Source of the DNA: CAVVAH01 sp963746175
Lineage (GTDB): Bacteria; Actinomycetota; Actinomycetes; JACCUZ01
NCBI GenBank assembly: GCA_963746175.1
Contig: CAVVAH010000008.1
Location: 124,001 to 188,000, forward strand
Length of the DNA: 64,000 nt
Direction: 5' to 3'
A model generated the notes under the pieces. That model saw nothing but the letters and a program-made list of their open reading frames with translations, ran no database searches and had not been told where the DNA came from. How positions within the stretch are numbered: the stretch's first letter is position 1; each line of letters opens with the position of its first letter. The position numbers were made by a program, and so were the translations under genes. Shown here in pieces: positions 38,877 through 46,912 of the stretch.

Positions 38877-41687
38877 TCAGGCGCGGACCTTCTCGCGCAT
38901 CTCGTAGGTCTCGACCACGTCGTCGACCTTGATGTCGTTGAACGACCCGAGACCGATACCGCACTCGTAGCCCTCGCGAACCTCGGTCGCGTCGTCCTTG
39001 AACCGCTTGAGCGACTCGACGGTGAGGTTCTCCGCGACGACGGCGCCGTCACGGATGAGGCGTGCCTTGGCGTTGCGGCGGATCTCCCCGCTGCGCACCA
39101 GGGCACCGGCGATGTTGCCGAACTTGCTGGAGCGGAACACCTCGCGGATCTCGGCGGTGCCGAGCGAGGCCTCCTCGTACTCCGGCTTGAGCATGCCCTT
39201 GAGGGCCGCCTCGACCTCGTCGATCGCCTGGTAGATGACCGAGTAGTACCGGACGTCGACGCCCTCGCGCTCGATGAGCTCGTTGACGCGCTCGGCCGGC
39301 CGCACGTTGAAGCCGATGATGACGGCCTCCGACGCGACGGCCAGGTTGACGTCGTTCTGCGTGATCGCACCGACGCCACGGTCGATGACGCGCAGCTCGA
39401 CCTCGTCACCGACCTCGATGTTGAGGAGGGCGTCCTCGAGGGCCTCGACGGAACCGGAGCCGTCGCCCTTGAGGATGAGGTTGAGCGTGTCGACCTTGCT
39501 CTGCTCGAGCCAGTCCTCGAGCGAGACGCGCTTGCGGGCCTTGGCGAGGGCCGCGTTGCGCTGCATGGCCTGACGCTTCTCGGCGATCTGCCGCGCGATC
39601 CGGTCCTCGTCGGCGACGAGGAACTTGTCGCCGGCGCCGGGCACCGAGGTGAAGCCGAGGACCTGCACCGGACGGGACGGGAGCGCCACGTCGAGGTTCT
39701 CGCCGTGCTCGTCGAGCATGGCGCGGACCCGGCCGTAGGCGTCACCCGCGACGATCGAGTCACCGACCGCCAGGGTGCCGCGCTGCACGAGCACGGTCGC
39801 GACCGGGCCGCGGCCACGGTCGAGGTGCGCCTCGATCGCCACGCCACGGGCCGGGGCGTCCGCGACGGCCCGGAGGTCGAGCGCGGCGTCCGCGGTGAGC
39901 AGGATCGACTCGAGCAGCTGGTCGATGTTCAGACCCTGCTTGGCCGACACGTCGACGAAGATCGTCTCGCCGCCGTACTCCTCGGCCACCAGGTTGTACT
40001 CGGTGAGCTGCTGGCGGACCTTCGCCGGGTTGGCGCCGTCGCTGTCGATCTTGTTGACCGCGACCACGATCGGGACGTCGGCCGCCTGGGCGTGGTTGAG
40101 CGCCTCGATCGTCTGCGGCATGACACCGTCGTCCGCCGCGACCACGAGGACGGCGATGTCGGTCACCTTGGCACCGCGGGCACGCATGGCCGTGAAGGCC
40201 TCGTGACCCGGGGTGTCGATGAAGGTGATCGCGCGCTCGACGCCTTCCTGCGTGGTGTGGTGGATCTGGTAGGCACCGATCGACTGCGTGATGCCGCCGG
40301 CCTCGCCGGAGATCACGTCGGTCTTGCGGATCGCGTCGAGCAGTCGGGTCTTTCCGTGGTCGACGTGGCCCATGACGGTGACGACCGGCGGGCGCGCCTC
40401 CAGGTCGTCGTCGTCCCAGTCCTCACCGAGGAAGTCGATGTCGAACGAGTCGAGCAGCTCGCGGTCCTCGTCCTCCGGGCTGACGATCTGGATCTTGTAG
40501 CCCAGCTCGGCGCCCAGCAGGGCGAAGGTGTCCTCGTCCAGCGACTGGGTCGCGGTGGCCATCTCGCCGAGGTGGAACAGCACCGTCACGAGCGACGCCG
40601 GCACGGCGTCGATCTTGTCGGCGAAGTCCGTCAGCGAGGAGCCACGCGCCAGCCGCACGACGGTCTCGCCGTCACCGTGCGGGACCTGCACGCCGCCGAT
40701 GGTCGGCGCCGCCATGTTGTCGAACTCCTGGCGCCGCTGCTTCTTCGACTTCCGGCCTCGCCGGGGCGGGCCGCCGGGACGCCCGAAGGCACCCGCCGTA
40801 CCGCCGCGCCGGGGGCCGCCGCCGCGGCCGCCGCCGAAGCCGCCGCCACCGGGACGACCGGCGCCGGGAGCGCCGCCGCCGCCGTAGCCGCCGCCACCAC
40901 CGGGACGACCGGCGCCACCGGGAGCACCCGGACGACCGCGGCCGCCGGGAGCGCCGGGACGCCCGCCGCCGCCACCGGGGCCGGTCGGCCGGCCGACACC
41001 GGGCGCGGGACGCGCCGGCATCATGCCGGGGTTGGGACGGGCGCCGCCGGGACCGGCGGGACCGCCAGCGCCGCCGGGACGCGGGGCCGGCCGGGTGCCG
41101 CCACCTGGGCGCGGCATGCCGGTGGCACCACCGGTGGAGTAGGGGTTGTTGCCCGGCCGCGGTGCGGCGGCAGGCCGGCCCATGCCGGTCGAGCCGCCGG
41201 ACGAGAACGGGTTGTTGCCCGGCCGCGGGCCGGCCGGCCGGGGTGCCGCCGGGCGCGGCGGCGCGTCCGCCGCGGACGCGGCGGCGGCAGCCGGACGCTC
41301 GGCCGGCTGCGCGGGAGCCGGCTGCTCGGGCGCGGGGGCCGGGGCAGCGGGCGCGGGTGTGGGGGCGGCCGGGGCTGGCGCCTCGGCTGCGGGTGCCGGC
41401 GCCTCGGCCGGCTTCGGCGCAGGAGCCGCGGGAGCCTCCTGCGGGGCAGGAGCCGCCTTCTTGGCGGCAGCCTTCTTGGCGGGAGCCTTCGTCGCGCCAC
41501 CGTTGGCGTCCGCGGGAACGGACGGCGCGGCGGCGGGAAGGGCGTCCCGCAGCTTGCGTACGACGGGGGGCTCGACCGTCGAGGAGGCCGACCGCACGAA
41601 CTCACCGAGCTCGTTCAGCTTGGCCATGACGGTCTTGCTCTCGACCCCGAGCTCCTTGGCGAGCTCGTAGACCCGGACCTTAGCCAC
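38877..41687 (-). CDS. infB: translation initiation factor IF-2
   Basis: A 936-residue GTPase that brings initiator tRNA to the 30S subunit. The IF2 N-terminal domain is at 1-50 (VRVYELAKELGVESKTVMAKLNELG). Residues 55-340 are a low-complexity Ala/Pro/Gly/Arg linker, with two FSSGGSTGMGRP-like repeats and glycine-rich stretches. The G domain has GHVDHGKT near residue 438, DTPGHE, and NKID. Domains II-IV follow to the end (IF-2 C1/C2). The GTG at 41687 is the start, with AGGAGAG upstream. It heads the infB-DUF503-rbfA-truB operon and here has its own leader, since it is not directly preceded by ylxR. Confidence 0.97.
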   Translation of the reverse strand: MAKVRVYELAKELGVESKTVMAKLNELGEFVRSASSTVEPPVVRKLRDALPAAAPSVPADANGGATKAPAKKAAAKKAAPAPQEAPAAPAPKPAEAPAPAAEAPAPAAPTPAPAAPAPAPEQPAPAQPAERPAAAAASAADAPPRPAAPRPAGPRPGNNPFSSGGSTGMGRPAAAPRPGNNPYSTGGATGMPRPGGGTRPAPRPGGAGGPAGPGGARPNPGMMPARPAPGVGRPTGPGGGGGRPGAPGGRGRPGAPGGAGRPGGGGGYGGGGAPGAGRPGGGGFGGGRGGGPRRGGTAGAFGRPGGPPRRGRKSKKQRRQEFDNMAAPTIGGVQVPHGDGETVVRLARGSSLTDFADKIDAVPASLVTVLFHLGEMATATQSLDEDTFALLGAELGYKIQIVSPEDEDRELLDSFDIDFLGEDWDDDDLEARPPVVTVMGHVDHGKTRLLDAIRKTDVISGEAGGITQSIGAYQIHHTTQEGVERAITFIDTPGHEAFTAMRARGAKVTDIAVLVVAADDGVMPQTIEALNHAQAADVPIVVAVNKIDSDGANPAKVRQQLTEYNLVAEEYGGETIFVDVSAKQGLNIDQLLESILLTADAALDLRAVADAPARGVAIEAHLDRGRGPVATVLVQRGTLAVGDSIVAGDAYGRVRAMLDEHGENLDVALPSRPVQVLGFTSVPGAGDKFLVADEDRIARQIAEKRQAMQRNAALAKARKRVSLEDWLEQSKVDTLNLILKGDGSGSVEALEDALLNIEVGDEVELRVIDRGVGAITQNDVNLAVASEAVIIGFNVRPAERVNELIEREGVDVRYYSVIYQAIDEVEAALKGMLKPEYEEASLGTAEIREVFRSSKFGNIAGALVRSGEIRRNAKARLIRDGAVVAENLTVESLKRFKDDATEVREGYECGIGLGSFNDIKVDDVVETYEMREKVRA

Positions 41688-41769
41688 ATCTCTCCTGTCT
41701 GAGGTCCGGGCCGGATCAGGACCGGCGGCGGACCATCGTTACTGCACGGGGGCACTCATTAGTGCGTGC

Positions 41770-41886
41770 TCATCGGGTGCTCATGGCGTCTCGACTCGCT
41801 TCCGGACTTGGACGGTCGTGCACTGGCTCGACGCGGGCACGCGTCAACCGCGCCTTGGGCGCGGGTGTGCTCGCGGTCTTGTCCAT
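41770..41886 (-). CDS. possible 38-residue leader peptide upstream of infB
   Basis: An ATG at 41886 opens a frame ending R-D-A-M-S-T-R at 41770. A TAGGAT -10-like box overlaps the start (41890-41885), so it may be very close to a transcript start. The frame is basic and Pro/Ala-rich, without domain. Three ATGAG-type repeats (minus-strand ATGAGCAC at 41784-41777 and 41773-41766, ATGAGTGC at 41759-41752) end the frame and continue past it. The infB leader in other actinobacteria also carries such repeats, as far as I recall. Coding status is uncertain. The remaining bases of the 41688-41967 gap contain a short GCACT-N4-AGTGC hairpin (41752-41765) and nothing else I can name. Confidence 0.3.
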   Translation of the reverse strand: MDKTASTPAPKARLTRARVEPVHDRPSPEASRDAMSTR

Positions 41887-41967
41887 CCTAACGCGCTGAC
41901 TCCGCGGGAGCATCCCGGCAACCACCGGCCGCCCCTCCAGCCCCGCGCGCTCGCGCTCCACCCACAT

Positions 41968-42022
41968 GCGGATCTTGAGACGACACGCCGGTGTGGGCGC
42001 TGCGCGTCGTCTCAAGATCCGC
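41968..42022 (-). terminator. long hairpin directly after the mocR stop
   Basis: Arms GCGGATCTTGAGACGACACGC (41968-41988, 21 bases, shown as the first 20 plus C) and its near-perfect complement at 42002-42022 pair with one mismatch around a 13-base loop. The stem abuts the mocR stop (42023-42025) and separates it from the infB leader. Lack of a U-tract leaves termination unproven, but its position and strength fit a 3' boundary. Confidence 0.6.
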
Positions 42023-43462
42023 TCAGACCACCACGTCGTCACGGGCGGCGCCGCGTCGGCGCGGGCCTTCCGGGTGCAGGTCCGCGACCACCTGGGCGAG
42101 CAGCCCGACGGCCCGTTCGAGCACGGCGACGGGCTGGGTGTACGGCAGCCGCAGCCGGTCCTCGAAGGCGTGCCCGGTGCCGAACCGCGAACCGGCCGCG
42201 AGGGCCAGACCGGCCGGTTCGGCAGCGGTGACCAGCGCGGACGACCACCGGCCGGGGAGCCGGCACCACAGGACGAGCCCGCCGGCGGGCGAGCGCACGT
42301 CCCAGTCCGGCAGCGCGCGGCCGAGCGCCGCCACCAGCGCGTCCCGGCCGCTCCGGAGGACGTCCCGCCGGGCGGCGAGGACGTCGGCCTCGGCGTCCAG
42401 CAGGTGGCAGGCGGCCAGCTGCTCGAGGACCGGACCGGACAGCTGGGTGTGCGCCGCGGCGGCCGCCAGCCGGCGTACGTCGTCGGGCTCGGCCCGGAGC
42501 CAGCCGACCCGCAGCCCGCCCCACACGCTCTTGCTCAGCGAGCCGACCGTCACGACCGTCGCGGGTCGCGCGACGGCGGCCAGCGGCACCGGCGGCTGCC
42601 GGTCCAGACCCAGGTCGACCAGGGTCTCGTCGACGACCGCCACCGTGCCCGACTGCTCCAGCCCCACGGCGAGCCGGCGGCGGTCCGGCTCGTCGAGGAG
42701 CAGCCCGGTGGGGTTCTGGAAGTCCGGCATGACGTACGCCAGCGCCGGGCTGGTGGCCCGCGCCGCGCGCGTCAGGTCGCGCACCACGGCCGCCGGGTCG
42801 TCGGCGTCGACGGCCACCGGCACCGCACGGCGGCCGCGCACGCGGACCGCGTCCAGCGCGTTCGGATAGGTGGGGTGCTCGACGAGCACGCGGTCGCCGC
42901 GCCGGCTGAGCGCCTCGACGGCGACGGCCACACCGTGCAGTGCTCCGCCGGTGACGAGGACCTGCTCGGGCGTCGTCGGGAGGCCGCGGTCGGCGTACCG
43001 CTGCGCGATCCGGGCGCGCAGCTCCGGCAGGCCCTGCGGGTGGTAGCCGTGCCCGGGCAGCAGCCGCGGCAGGTCGTCGAGCGCCGCAGCGAACGCGGCC
43101 GGCACCTGCGGCGGCGCGGGCGGCGCGGCGTGCGCGAGGTCGATCACGCCGGGCCGGGCCGGCTCCGGCAGCCAGGCGCCACGGTCCGGACCGACCGGCA
43201 GCCGGGTCCACGTGCCGGAGCCCTGCCGGGCGTCCGCCCAGCCCTGGTCGCGCAGCAGCCGGTACGACGCCGCGACCGTCGCTCGGCTGAGGTGCATCGC
43301 CGCGGCCAGCTCGCGCTCGGCCGGCAGCCGGCCGCCGACGGGCAGCCGACCGTCGGCCACCAGGAGCCGGATCCGGCCGGCGAGGCTGACGTACGCCGGC
43401 GATCGCTCAGCAGCAACGTCGCCGACGAGGTCCCGCACCCGGGCGGTCGCGAGCGTGCTCAC
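42023..43462 (-). CDS. yczR: MocR-type (GntR/aminotransferase fusion) regulator, YczR-like
   Basis: A 479-residue fusion. Residues 15-85 are a GntR winged helix (YVSLAGRIRLLVADGRLPVGGRLPAERELAAAMHLSRATVAASYRLLRDQG). From about 105 it is a fold-type I aminotransferase with the PLP lysine near residue 311 (SLSKSVWGGLRVGWLR) and a MPDFQNPTGLLL segment. MocR proteins regulate by binding PLP or its adducts. Its divergent neighbour is a YczE-type membrane protein, the classic pairing for the YczR subgroup. The GTG at 43462 (V-S-T-L-A-T-A-R-V) is chosen with AGAGGG nine bases upstream; an extension to 43504 would run through the shared operator. Confidence 0.88.
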   Translation of the reverse strand: MSTLATARVRDLVGDVAAERSPAYVSLAGRIRLLVADGRLPVGGRLPAERELAAAMHLSRATVAASYRLLRDQGWADARQGSGTWTRLPVGPDRGAWLPEPARPGVIDLAHAAPPAPPQVPAAFAAALDDLPRLLPGHGYHPQGLPELRARIAQRYADRGLPTTPEQVLVTGGALHGVAVAVEALSRRGDRVLVEHPTYPNALDAVRVRGRRAVPVAVDADDPAAVVRDLTRAARATSPALAYVMPDFQNPTGLLLDEPDRRRLAVGLEQSGTVAVVDETLVDLGLDRQPPVPLAAVARPATVVTVGSLSKSVWGGLRVGWLRAEPDDVRRLAAAAAHTQLSGPVLEQLAACHLLDAEADVLAARRDVLRSGRDALVAALGRALPDWDVRSPAGGLVLWCRLPGRWSSALVTAAEPAGLALAAGSRFGTGHAFEDRLRLPYTQPVAVLERAVGLLAQVVADLHPEGPRRRGAARDDVVV

Positions 43463-43480
43463 ACCAGCCACCCTCTCGCG

Positions 43481-43505
43481 ATTGGCCTGCCCCGGCCAGT
43501 CCAAT
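43481..43505. promoter_or_regulatory. shared mocR/yczE operator dyad
   Basis: ATTGGCCTG (43481-43489) and CAGTCCAAT (43497-43505) form an inverted repeat with one mismatch around a 7-base centre. It holds TTGGCC on the plus strand and TTGGAC on the minus strand, each with a 17-base gap to a weak candidate -10 (TGATGC and TCGCGA). Divergent promoter control by the MocR protein is inferred; half-sites of this kind are usual for the family. Confidence 0.6.
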
Positions 43506-44169
43506 GATGCCCGACCATGGAGTCGTGGCCGCCGACCTCGCTCCCGTCGACCCCGCCGCGCCCGCGGGCCGGCCGCGGCGGCTCGGCCGACGGCTGGTGC
43601 AGCTCTACGCCGGCCTGGCGCTCTACGGCGTCTCGATGGCCGTGCTCGTCCGCGCCGGGCTCGGCGTCATGCCGTGGGACGTGCTGCACCAGGGCATCTC
43701 CCGGACCCTCGGCGGCTCCCTCGGACTGGTGTCCGCCGTGGTCGGTGCACTCGTCCTGCTGCTGTGGATCCCGCTGCGCCAACGTCCCGGCGTCGGCACG
43801 GTGAGCAACGTCGTGGTGATCGGGCTCTCGGTCGACGCCGCGCTCGCGGTGATCCCGTCCGTGGACGCCATGGCGGTCCGGGTGCTGCTCGTGCCGGTGG
43901 GCATCGCGCTGAACGCCGTGGCCACCGCTGCCTACATCGGCGTGCGCCTCGGGCCCGGCCCGCGCGACGGCCTGATGACCGGGCTGGTCGCCCGGACCGG
44001 CGGCTCGGTGCGGCTGGTCCGTACGACGATCGAGGTGGTCGTGGTCGCGACCGGCTGGCTGCTCGGCGGCACCCTCGGCGTGGCCACCGTGCTCTACGCC
44101 GTCGCCATCGGCCCGCTCGTCCAGCCCCTGCTCCCCCGACTGACCGTCGCGGACACCCGGGCTGACTGA
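43504..44169 (+). CDS. yczE: YczE-type (YitT/YyaS family) membrane protein
   Basis: A 221-residue protein of about five membrane helices, with VQLYAGLALYGVSMAVLVRAGLGVMPWDVLHQGISRTLGGSLG near residues 32-75, the conserved G-x-x-P-W-D-V-L-x-x-G-x-S motif of the family. Its function is unknown. The pairing with MocR strongly marks it as YczE. The start is uncertain: ATG 43504 overlaps the operator and has no box; GTG 43525 lies after the candidate transcription start and is in frame. It ends convergently 315 bases from ylxR, separated by a structured element. Confidence 0.85.
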   Translation: MMPDHGVVAADLAPVDPAAPAGRPRRLGRRLVQLYAGLALYGVSMAVLVRAGLGVMPWDVLHQGISRTLGGSLGLVSAVVGALVLLLWIPLRQRPGVGTVSNVVVIGLSVDAALAVIPSVDAMAVRVLLVPVGIALNAVATAAYIGVRLGPGPRDGLMTGLVARTGGSVRLVRTTIEVVVVATGWLLGGTLGVATVLYAVAIGPLVQPLLPRLTVADTRAD

Positions 44170-44249
44170 ACGACGCTCGCGTGCATGCGATCAACCGCAC
44201 CGTTCCGCTGGATGCTCACGAGGCGCGGTGCGCGGGATCCACGAGGTGC

Positions 44250-44490
44250 GCGGCTCTTCGTGAGAGCGCCACGGACGCGGACACTTGCGACTAACCCACC
44301 CGCCGTCGGTCACGCCGTCCAGCATGTGGGATCCATCGCACCGCAACAGGTGAGTGCATCCCACAAGAGGCCGACACGCCTGTTGTCGGAGGCAGCCACC
44401 TGTTGCCGTATGGGCCCTCCCGCGATGTGAGACAGCAGGCGACGGCGAGCTGGCCACCCTCCTCCTCCGCGGCCGTCCTCACGTCAGCCC
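44250..44490 (+). repeat. dispersed 3'-end element with interlocked inverted repeats
   Basis: The 315 bases between yczE and ylxR contain no gene. The flanks recall the 6.7 and 61.1 kb elements: GGACGCGGACACTTGCG and CGCCGTCGGTCAC (about 44270-44313), then GATGTGAGACAGCAGGCG (44424-44441) and CCTCCTCCTCCGCGGCC (about 44458-44474). In place of a plain palindrome, two inverted repeats interlock: TGTGGGAT (44325-44332) with ATCCCACA (44358-44365), and GCAACAGGTG (44343-44352) with CACCTGTTGC (44397-44406). A third hairpin, CCGACA (44371-44376) with TGTCGG (44384-44389), lies between. An a-b-a'-b' order allows a pseudoknot. Confidence 0.5.
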
Positions 44491-44756
44491 GGCAGAGCGG
44501 GAGGCCGGCGCGACGCCACGTGAGCCCGGACGGCGGACGCGTCCAGGGGCGCGGGGACCCGCAGGGCGCGGGGGAAGGCGCGGCGCTTCTCGGCGAGGTC
44601 CAGGCATGTGACCACCGGGTGGACGTGCGCCCCGCGACCGGGCAGCCGGCGGGACGGGTCGGGCACCAGCGTGCCCTCGACGGCCACCACCCGGAGCAGC
44701 TCGTCGGCCGCGGCCCGCTGCCGGCAGCCGAGGCAGGTGCGGACCGGCGTGGTCAC
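44484..44756 (-). CDS. ylxR: YlxR family RNA-binding protein (DUF448)
   Basis: A 90-residue protein. The motif VRTCLGCRQRAAADELLRVV with two conserved cysteines (TCLGC) near residues 7-11 and the GRGAHVHP segment define YlxR, a small basic RNA-binding protein of the nusA operon. The GTG at 44756 overlaps the nusA stop (GTGA). Normally it is followed directly by infB; here about 2.8 kb with the mocR/yczE pair intervenes. The stop at 44484 lies at the edge of a dispersed element. Confidence 0.9.
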   Translation of the reverse strand: MTTPVRTCLGCRQRAAADELLRVVAVEGTLVPDPSRRLPGRGAHVHPVVTCLDLAEKRRAFPRALRVPAPLDASAVRAHVASRRPPALPG

Positions 44757-45766
44757 TCCGCCGCGGGGTCCGCGACGGGTGCGGCGCCGGCGGCCGGCTC
44801 GGCGACGACGTCCGGGCGGATGTCGATCCGCCAGCCGGTGAGACGGGCGGCCAGCCGGGCGTTCTGACCCTCGCGGCCGATGGCCAGCGACAGCTGGTAG
44901 TCCGGCACGATGATCTGCGCCGACCGCGCCTCGGCGTCGACGATGACGACCTTGCTCACCCGCGCCGGCTGGAGCGCCTCGGCGAGGAAGGTCGACGGCT
45001 GGTCGGACCACTCGACGATGTCGATCTTCTCGCCGTGCAGCTCGGCCATGACGGCCCGGGCCCGGGCGCCCATCGGGCCGATGCACGAGCCCTTGGCGTT
45101 GACGCCGGACCGGGTGGAGTGCACGGCGATCTTGGTTCGGTGGCCGGCCTCGCGGGCGATCGCCTTGATCTCGACGGTGCCGTCGGCGATCTCGGGGACC
45201 TCAAGGGCGAACAGCTTCTTCACCAGGTTGGGGTGCGTGCGCGACAGCACGATCGACGGGCCGCGCGCCCCCTTGCGGACCTGCACGACGTAGCAGCGCA
45301 GCCGCATCCCGTGCTCGTAGGTCTCCCCCGGCACCTGCTCGGGCGGCGGTACGACGGCCTCGATCCGGCCGAGGTCGACGTAGACGTTGCGCGTGTCGCG
45401 ACCCTGCTGGACGACGCCGCTGACGATGTCGCCCTCCTTGCCGGAGAACTCGCCGAAGGTCTGCTCGTCCTCGGCGTCGCGAAGCCGCTGGAGGATGACC
45501 TGCTTCGCGGTGGTCGCCGCGATCCGGCCGAAGCCCGTCGGGGTGTCGTCGTACTCCCGCAGGACGGTGCCCTCGTCGTCCGTCTCGGCCGCCCAGACCG
45601 TCACGTGACCGGTCTTGCGGTCCAGCTCGACCCGCGCCTTGGGCTGGTGCCCCTCGGTGCGCTGGTAGGCGATGAGCAGGGCCGACTCGATGGCCTCGAC
45701 CAGGAGGGGGAACGAGATCTCCTTCTCGCGCTCGAGCCCGCGCAGGGCACTCATGTCGATGTCCAC
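44753..45766 (-). CDS. nusA: transcription termination/antitermination factor NusA
   Basis: A 337-residue RNA polymerase-binding factor. The N-terminal domain (1-105: MSALRGLEREKEISFPLLVEAIESALLIAY) is followed by an S1 domain (about 108-175, DIVSGVVQQGRDTRNVYVDLG) and two KH domains (GVNAKGSCIGPMGARARAVMAELHGEKIDIVEW and SLAIGREGQNARLAARLTGWRIDI). The C-terminal acidic repeats of enterobacterial NusA are absent, the normal actinobacterial form. The GTG at 45766 lies 3 bases after the rimP stop; an ATG four codons on is possible. Confidence 0.95.
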   Translation of the reverse strand: MDIDMSALRGLEREKEISFPLLVEAIESALLIAYQRTEGHQPKARVELDRKTGHVTVWAAETDDEGTVLREYDDTPTGFGRIAATTAKQVILQRLRDAEDEQTFGEFSGKEGDIVSGVVQQGRDTRNVYVDLGRIEAVVPPPEQVPGETYEHGMRLRCYVVQVRKGARGPSIVLSRTHPNLVKKLFALEVPEIADGTVEIKAIAREAGHRTKIAVHSTRSGVNAKGSCIGPMGARARAVMAELHGEKIDIVEWSDQPSTFLAEALQPARVSKVVIVDAEARSAQIIVPDYQLSLAIGREGQNARLAARLTGWRIDIRPDVVAEPAAGAAPVADPAAE

Positions 45767-45769
45767 GGC

Positions 45770-46270
45770 TCAGCCCTCCTCGAGGCTCTCGGCCGCTCCG
45801 GGCTTGCCCGACGGCCTGGTGAACTCGACCTGCACGCGACCGGAGGCCACGCGCTCCCAGCCGAGCCGGGTCAGGTCCCCGTCGGACTGCACGCCGATGC
45901 CGTCGTCGTCGACCTCCACGAGCCGGCCCTCCAGCGAGGTGCCCTCGGCGGTCGACACCTTCACGAGCCGGGTCAGGTTGCGGCGCCAGTGCCGCGGCAG
46001 CGTCAGCGGTCGGTCGACGCCGGGCGAGGTCACCTCGAGGACGTACGGCGTGCCGCCCATCGCGTCCGACTCGTCGAGCGTGGCGGCCACCGCGGTGCTC
46101 ACCGTGGCCACGGTGTCCAGCGGAACGCCACCGTCCTGGTCGACGACCACGCGCAGCAGCCGCCGCTTCCCGGCGGGGGTGACGGTGACGTCCTCGAGGT
46201 CCAACCCCTGCGCGGAGACCACGGGGGCGAGCAGGGTGAGGAGCGAGTCGCGGTCCGACGCCTTGCCCAT
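45770..46270 (-). CDS. rimP: ribosome maturation factor RimP
   Basis: A 166-residue assembly factor for the small subunit. Segments of the family are LLTLLAPVVSAQGLDLEDVTV at the start, LLRVVVDQDGGVPLDTVATVSTAVAATLDE, and YVLEVTSPGVDRPLTLPRHW (the conserved E-V-T-S-P-G-x-x-R-P-L motif, about residues 81-100). The C-terminal SH3-like domain is LVKVSTAEGTSLEGRLVEVDDDG. The ATG at 46270 has GGAGG upstream. First gene of the rimP-nusA-ylxR transcript; divergent from the lipoprotein gene across 150 bases. Confidence 0.94.
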   Translation of the reverse strand: MGKASDRDSLLTLLAPVVSAQGLDLEDVTVTPAGKRRLLRVVVDQDGGVPLDTVATVSTAVAATLDESDAMGGTPYVLEVTSPGVDRPLTLPRHWRRNLTRLVKVSTAEGTSLEGRLVEVDDDGIGVQSDGDLTRLGWERVASGRVQVEFTRPSGKPGAAESLEEG

Positions 46271-46420
46271 CGGGACCTCCTCGCTCTGCTGTTGTCGTCG
46301 TGCGGTGCGGGCGCCTCGCGGCGCACCCGGCAGGTCGAGAGTAGCCGGTCGAGGGCCGTGCCATCATCACGCCGTACGTCGGTGCGAGCCGGCACCGCAC
46401 GCACGAGAGGGGTCACCGCC

Positions 46421-46912
46421 ATGCGCGAGGCGCACCCCTCGCGGCGGGCGGTGCTCGTCTCGGCGGGGGCCGTCGCGCTCGCCGGCTGCGTGAGCTCGAC
46501 GAACGAGCCCGAGCCGGCTCCGGACCCCGACCTGCGGCTGCGCGACCGGGTCGCCGCCGAGATCGACGAGCTGGTCCGCGCCTACGCCGCCGCGACCGAG
46601 GCCCACCCGGGCCTCACGGACCGGCTGGCGCCGTTCGCCGCCGAGCACCAGGCACACGCCACCGCGCTGCGCGGACCCCGGCCGAGCGGCACCTCCAGCG
46701 CCGGCGCCGGCGGTCCGGCCACCCCGCCGGCGGGTCCCGAGGTCCCCGGCAGCAGCGCCGCGACCGTCACCTGGCTGGCCGGCCTCGAGCGCCGCGCGGC
46801 CCGTCGCCGTGACCGGCAGACCGCGACGGCCGGCCCGGACCTCGCCCGCCTGCTCGCGTCGGTCGGCGCCTGCGAGTCGGTGCACGCCGTGCTCCTCGGC
46901 CGCCCGGCATGA
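46421..46912 (+). CDS. small predicted lipoprotein
   Basis: A 163-residue protein. The N-terminus M-R-E-A-H-P-S-R-R-A-V-L-V-S-A-G-A-V-A-L has a twin-Arg-like R-R and a lipobox ending L-A-G-C (Cys at about residue 23), so it is exported and lipidated. The remainder is Ala-rich helical (LDRVAAEIDELVRAYAAATEAHPGLTDRLAPFAAEHQAHATALRG) with a Gly/Pro linker and a second helix. The histidine-bearing helix EHQAHATAL resembles half of a ferritin-like bundle. The ATG at 46421 has GAGAGGGG upstream. It overlaps the next gene by ATGA. Unknown function. Confidence 0.75.
   Translation: MREAHPSRRAVLVSAGAVALAGCVSSTNEPEPAPDPDLRLRDRVAAEIDELVRAYAAATEAHPGLTDRLAPFAAEHQAHATALRGPRPSGTSSAGAGGPATPPAGPEVPGSSAATVTWLAGLERRAARRRDRQTATAGPDLARLLASVGACESVHAVLLGRPA

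Noticed and set aside
41770..42042. 90-residue gene between infB and mocR
   Set aside because: Its first half runs through the long hairpin at 41968-42022; only the 38-codon part from 41886 is kept as a low-confidence candidate.
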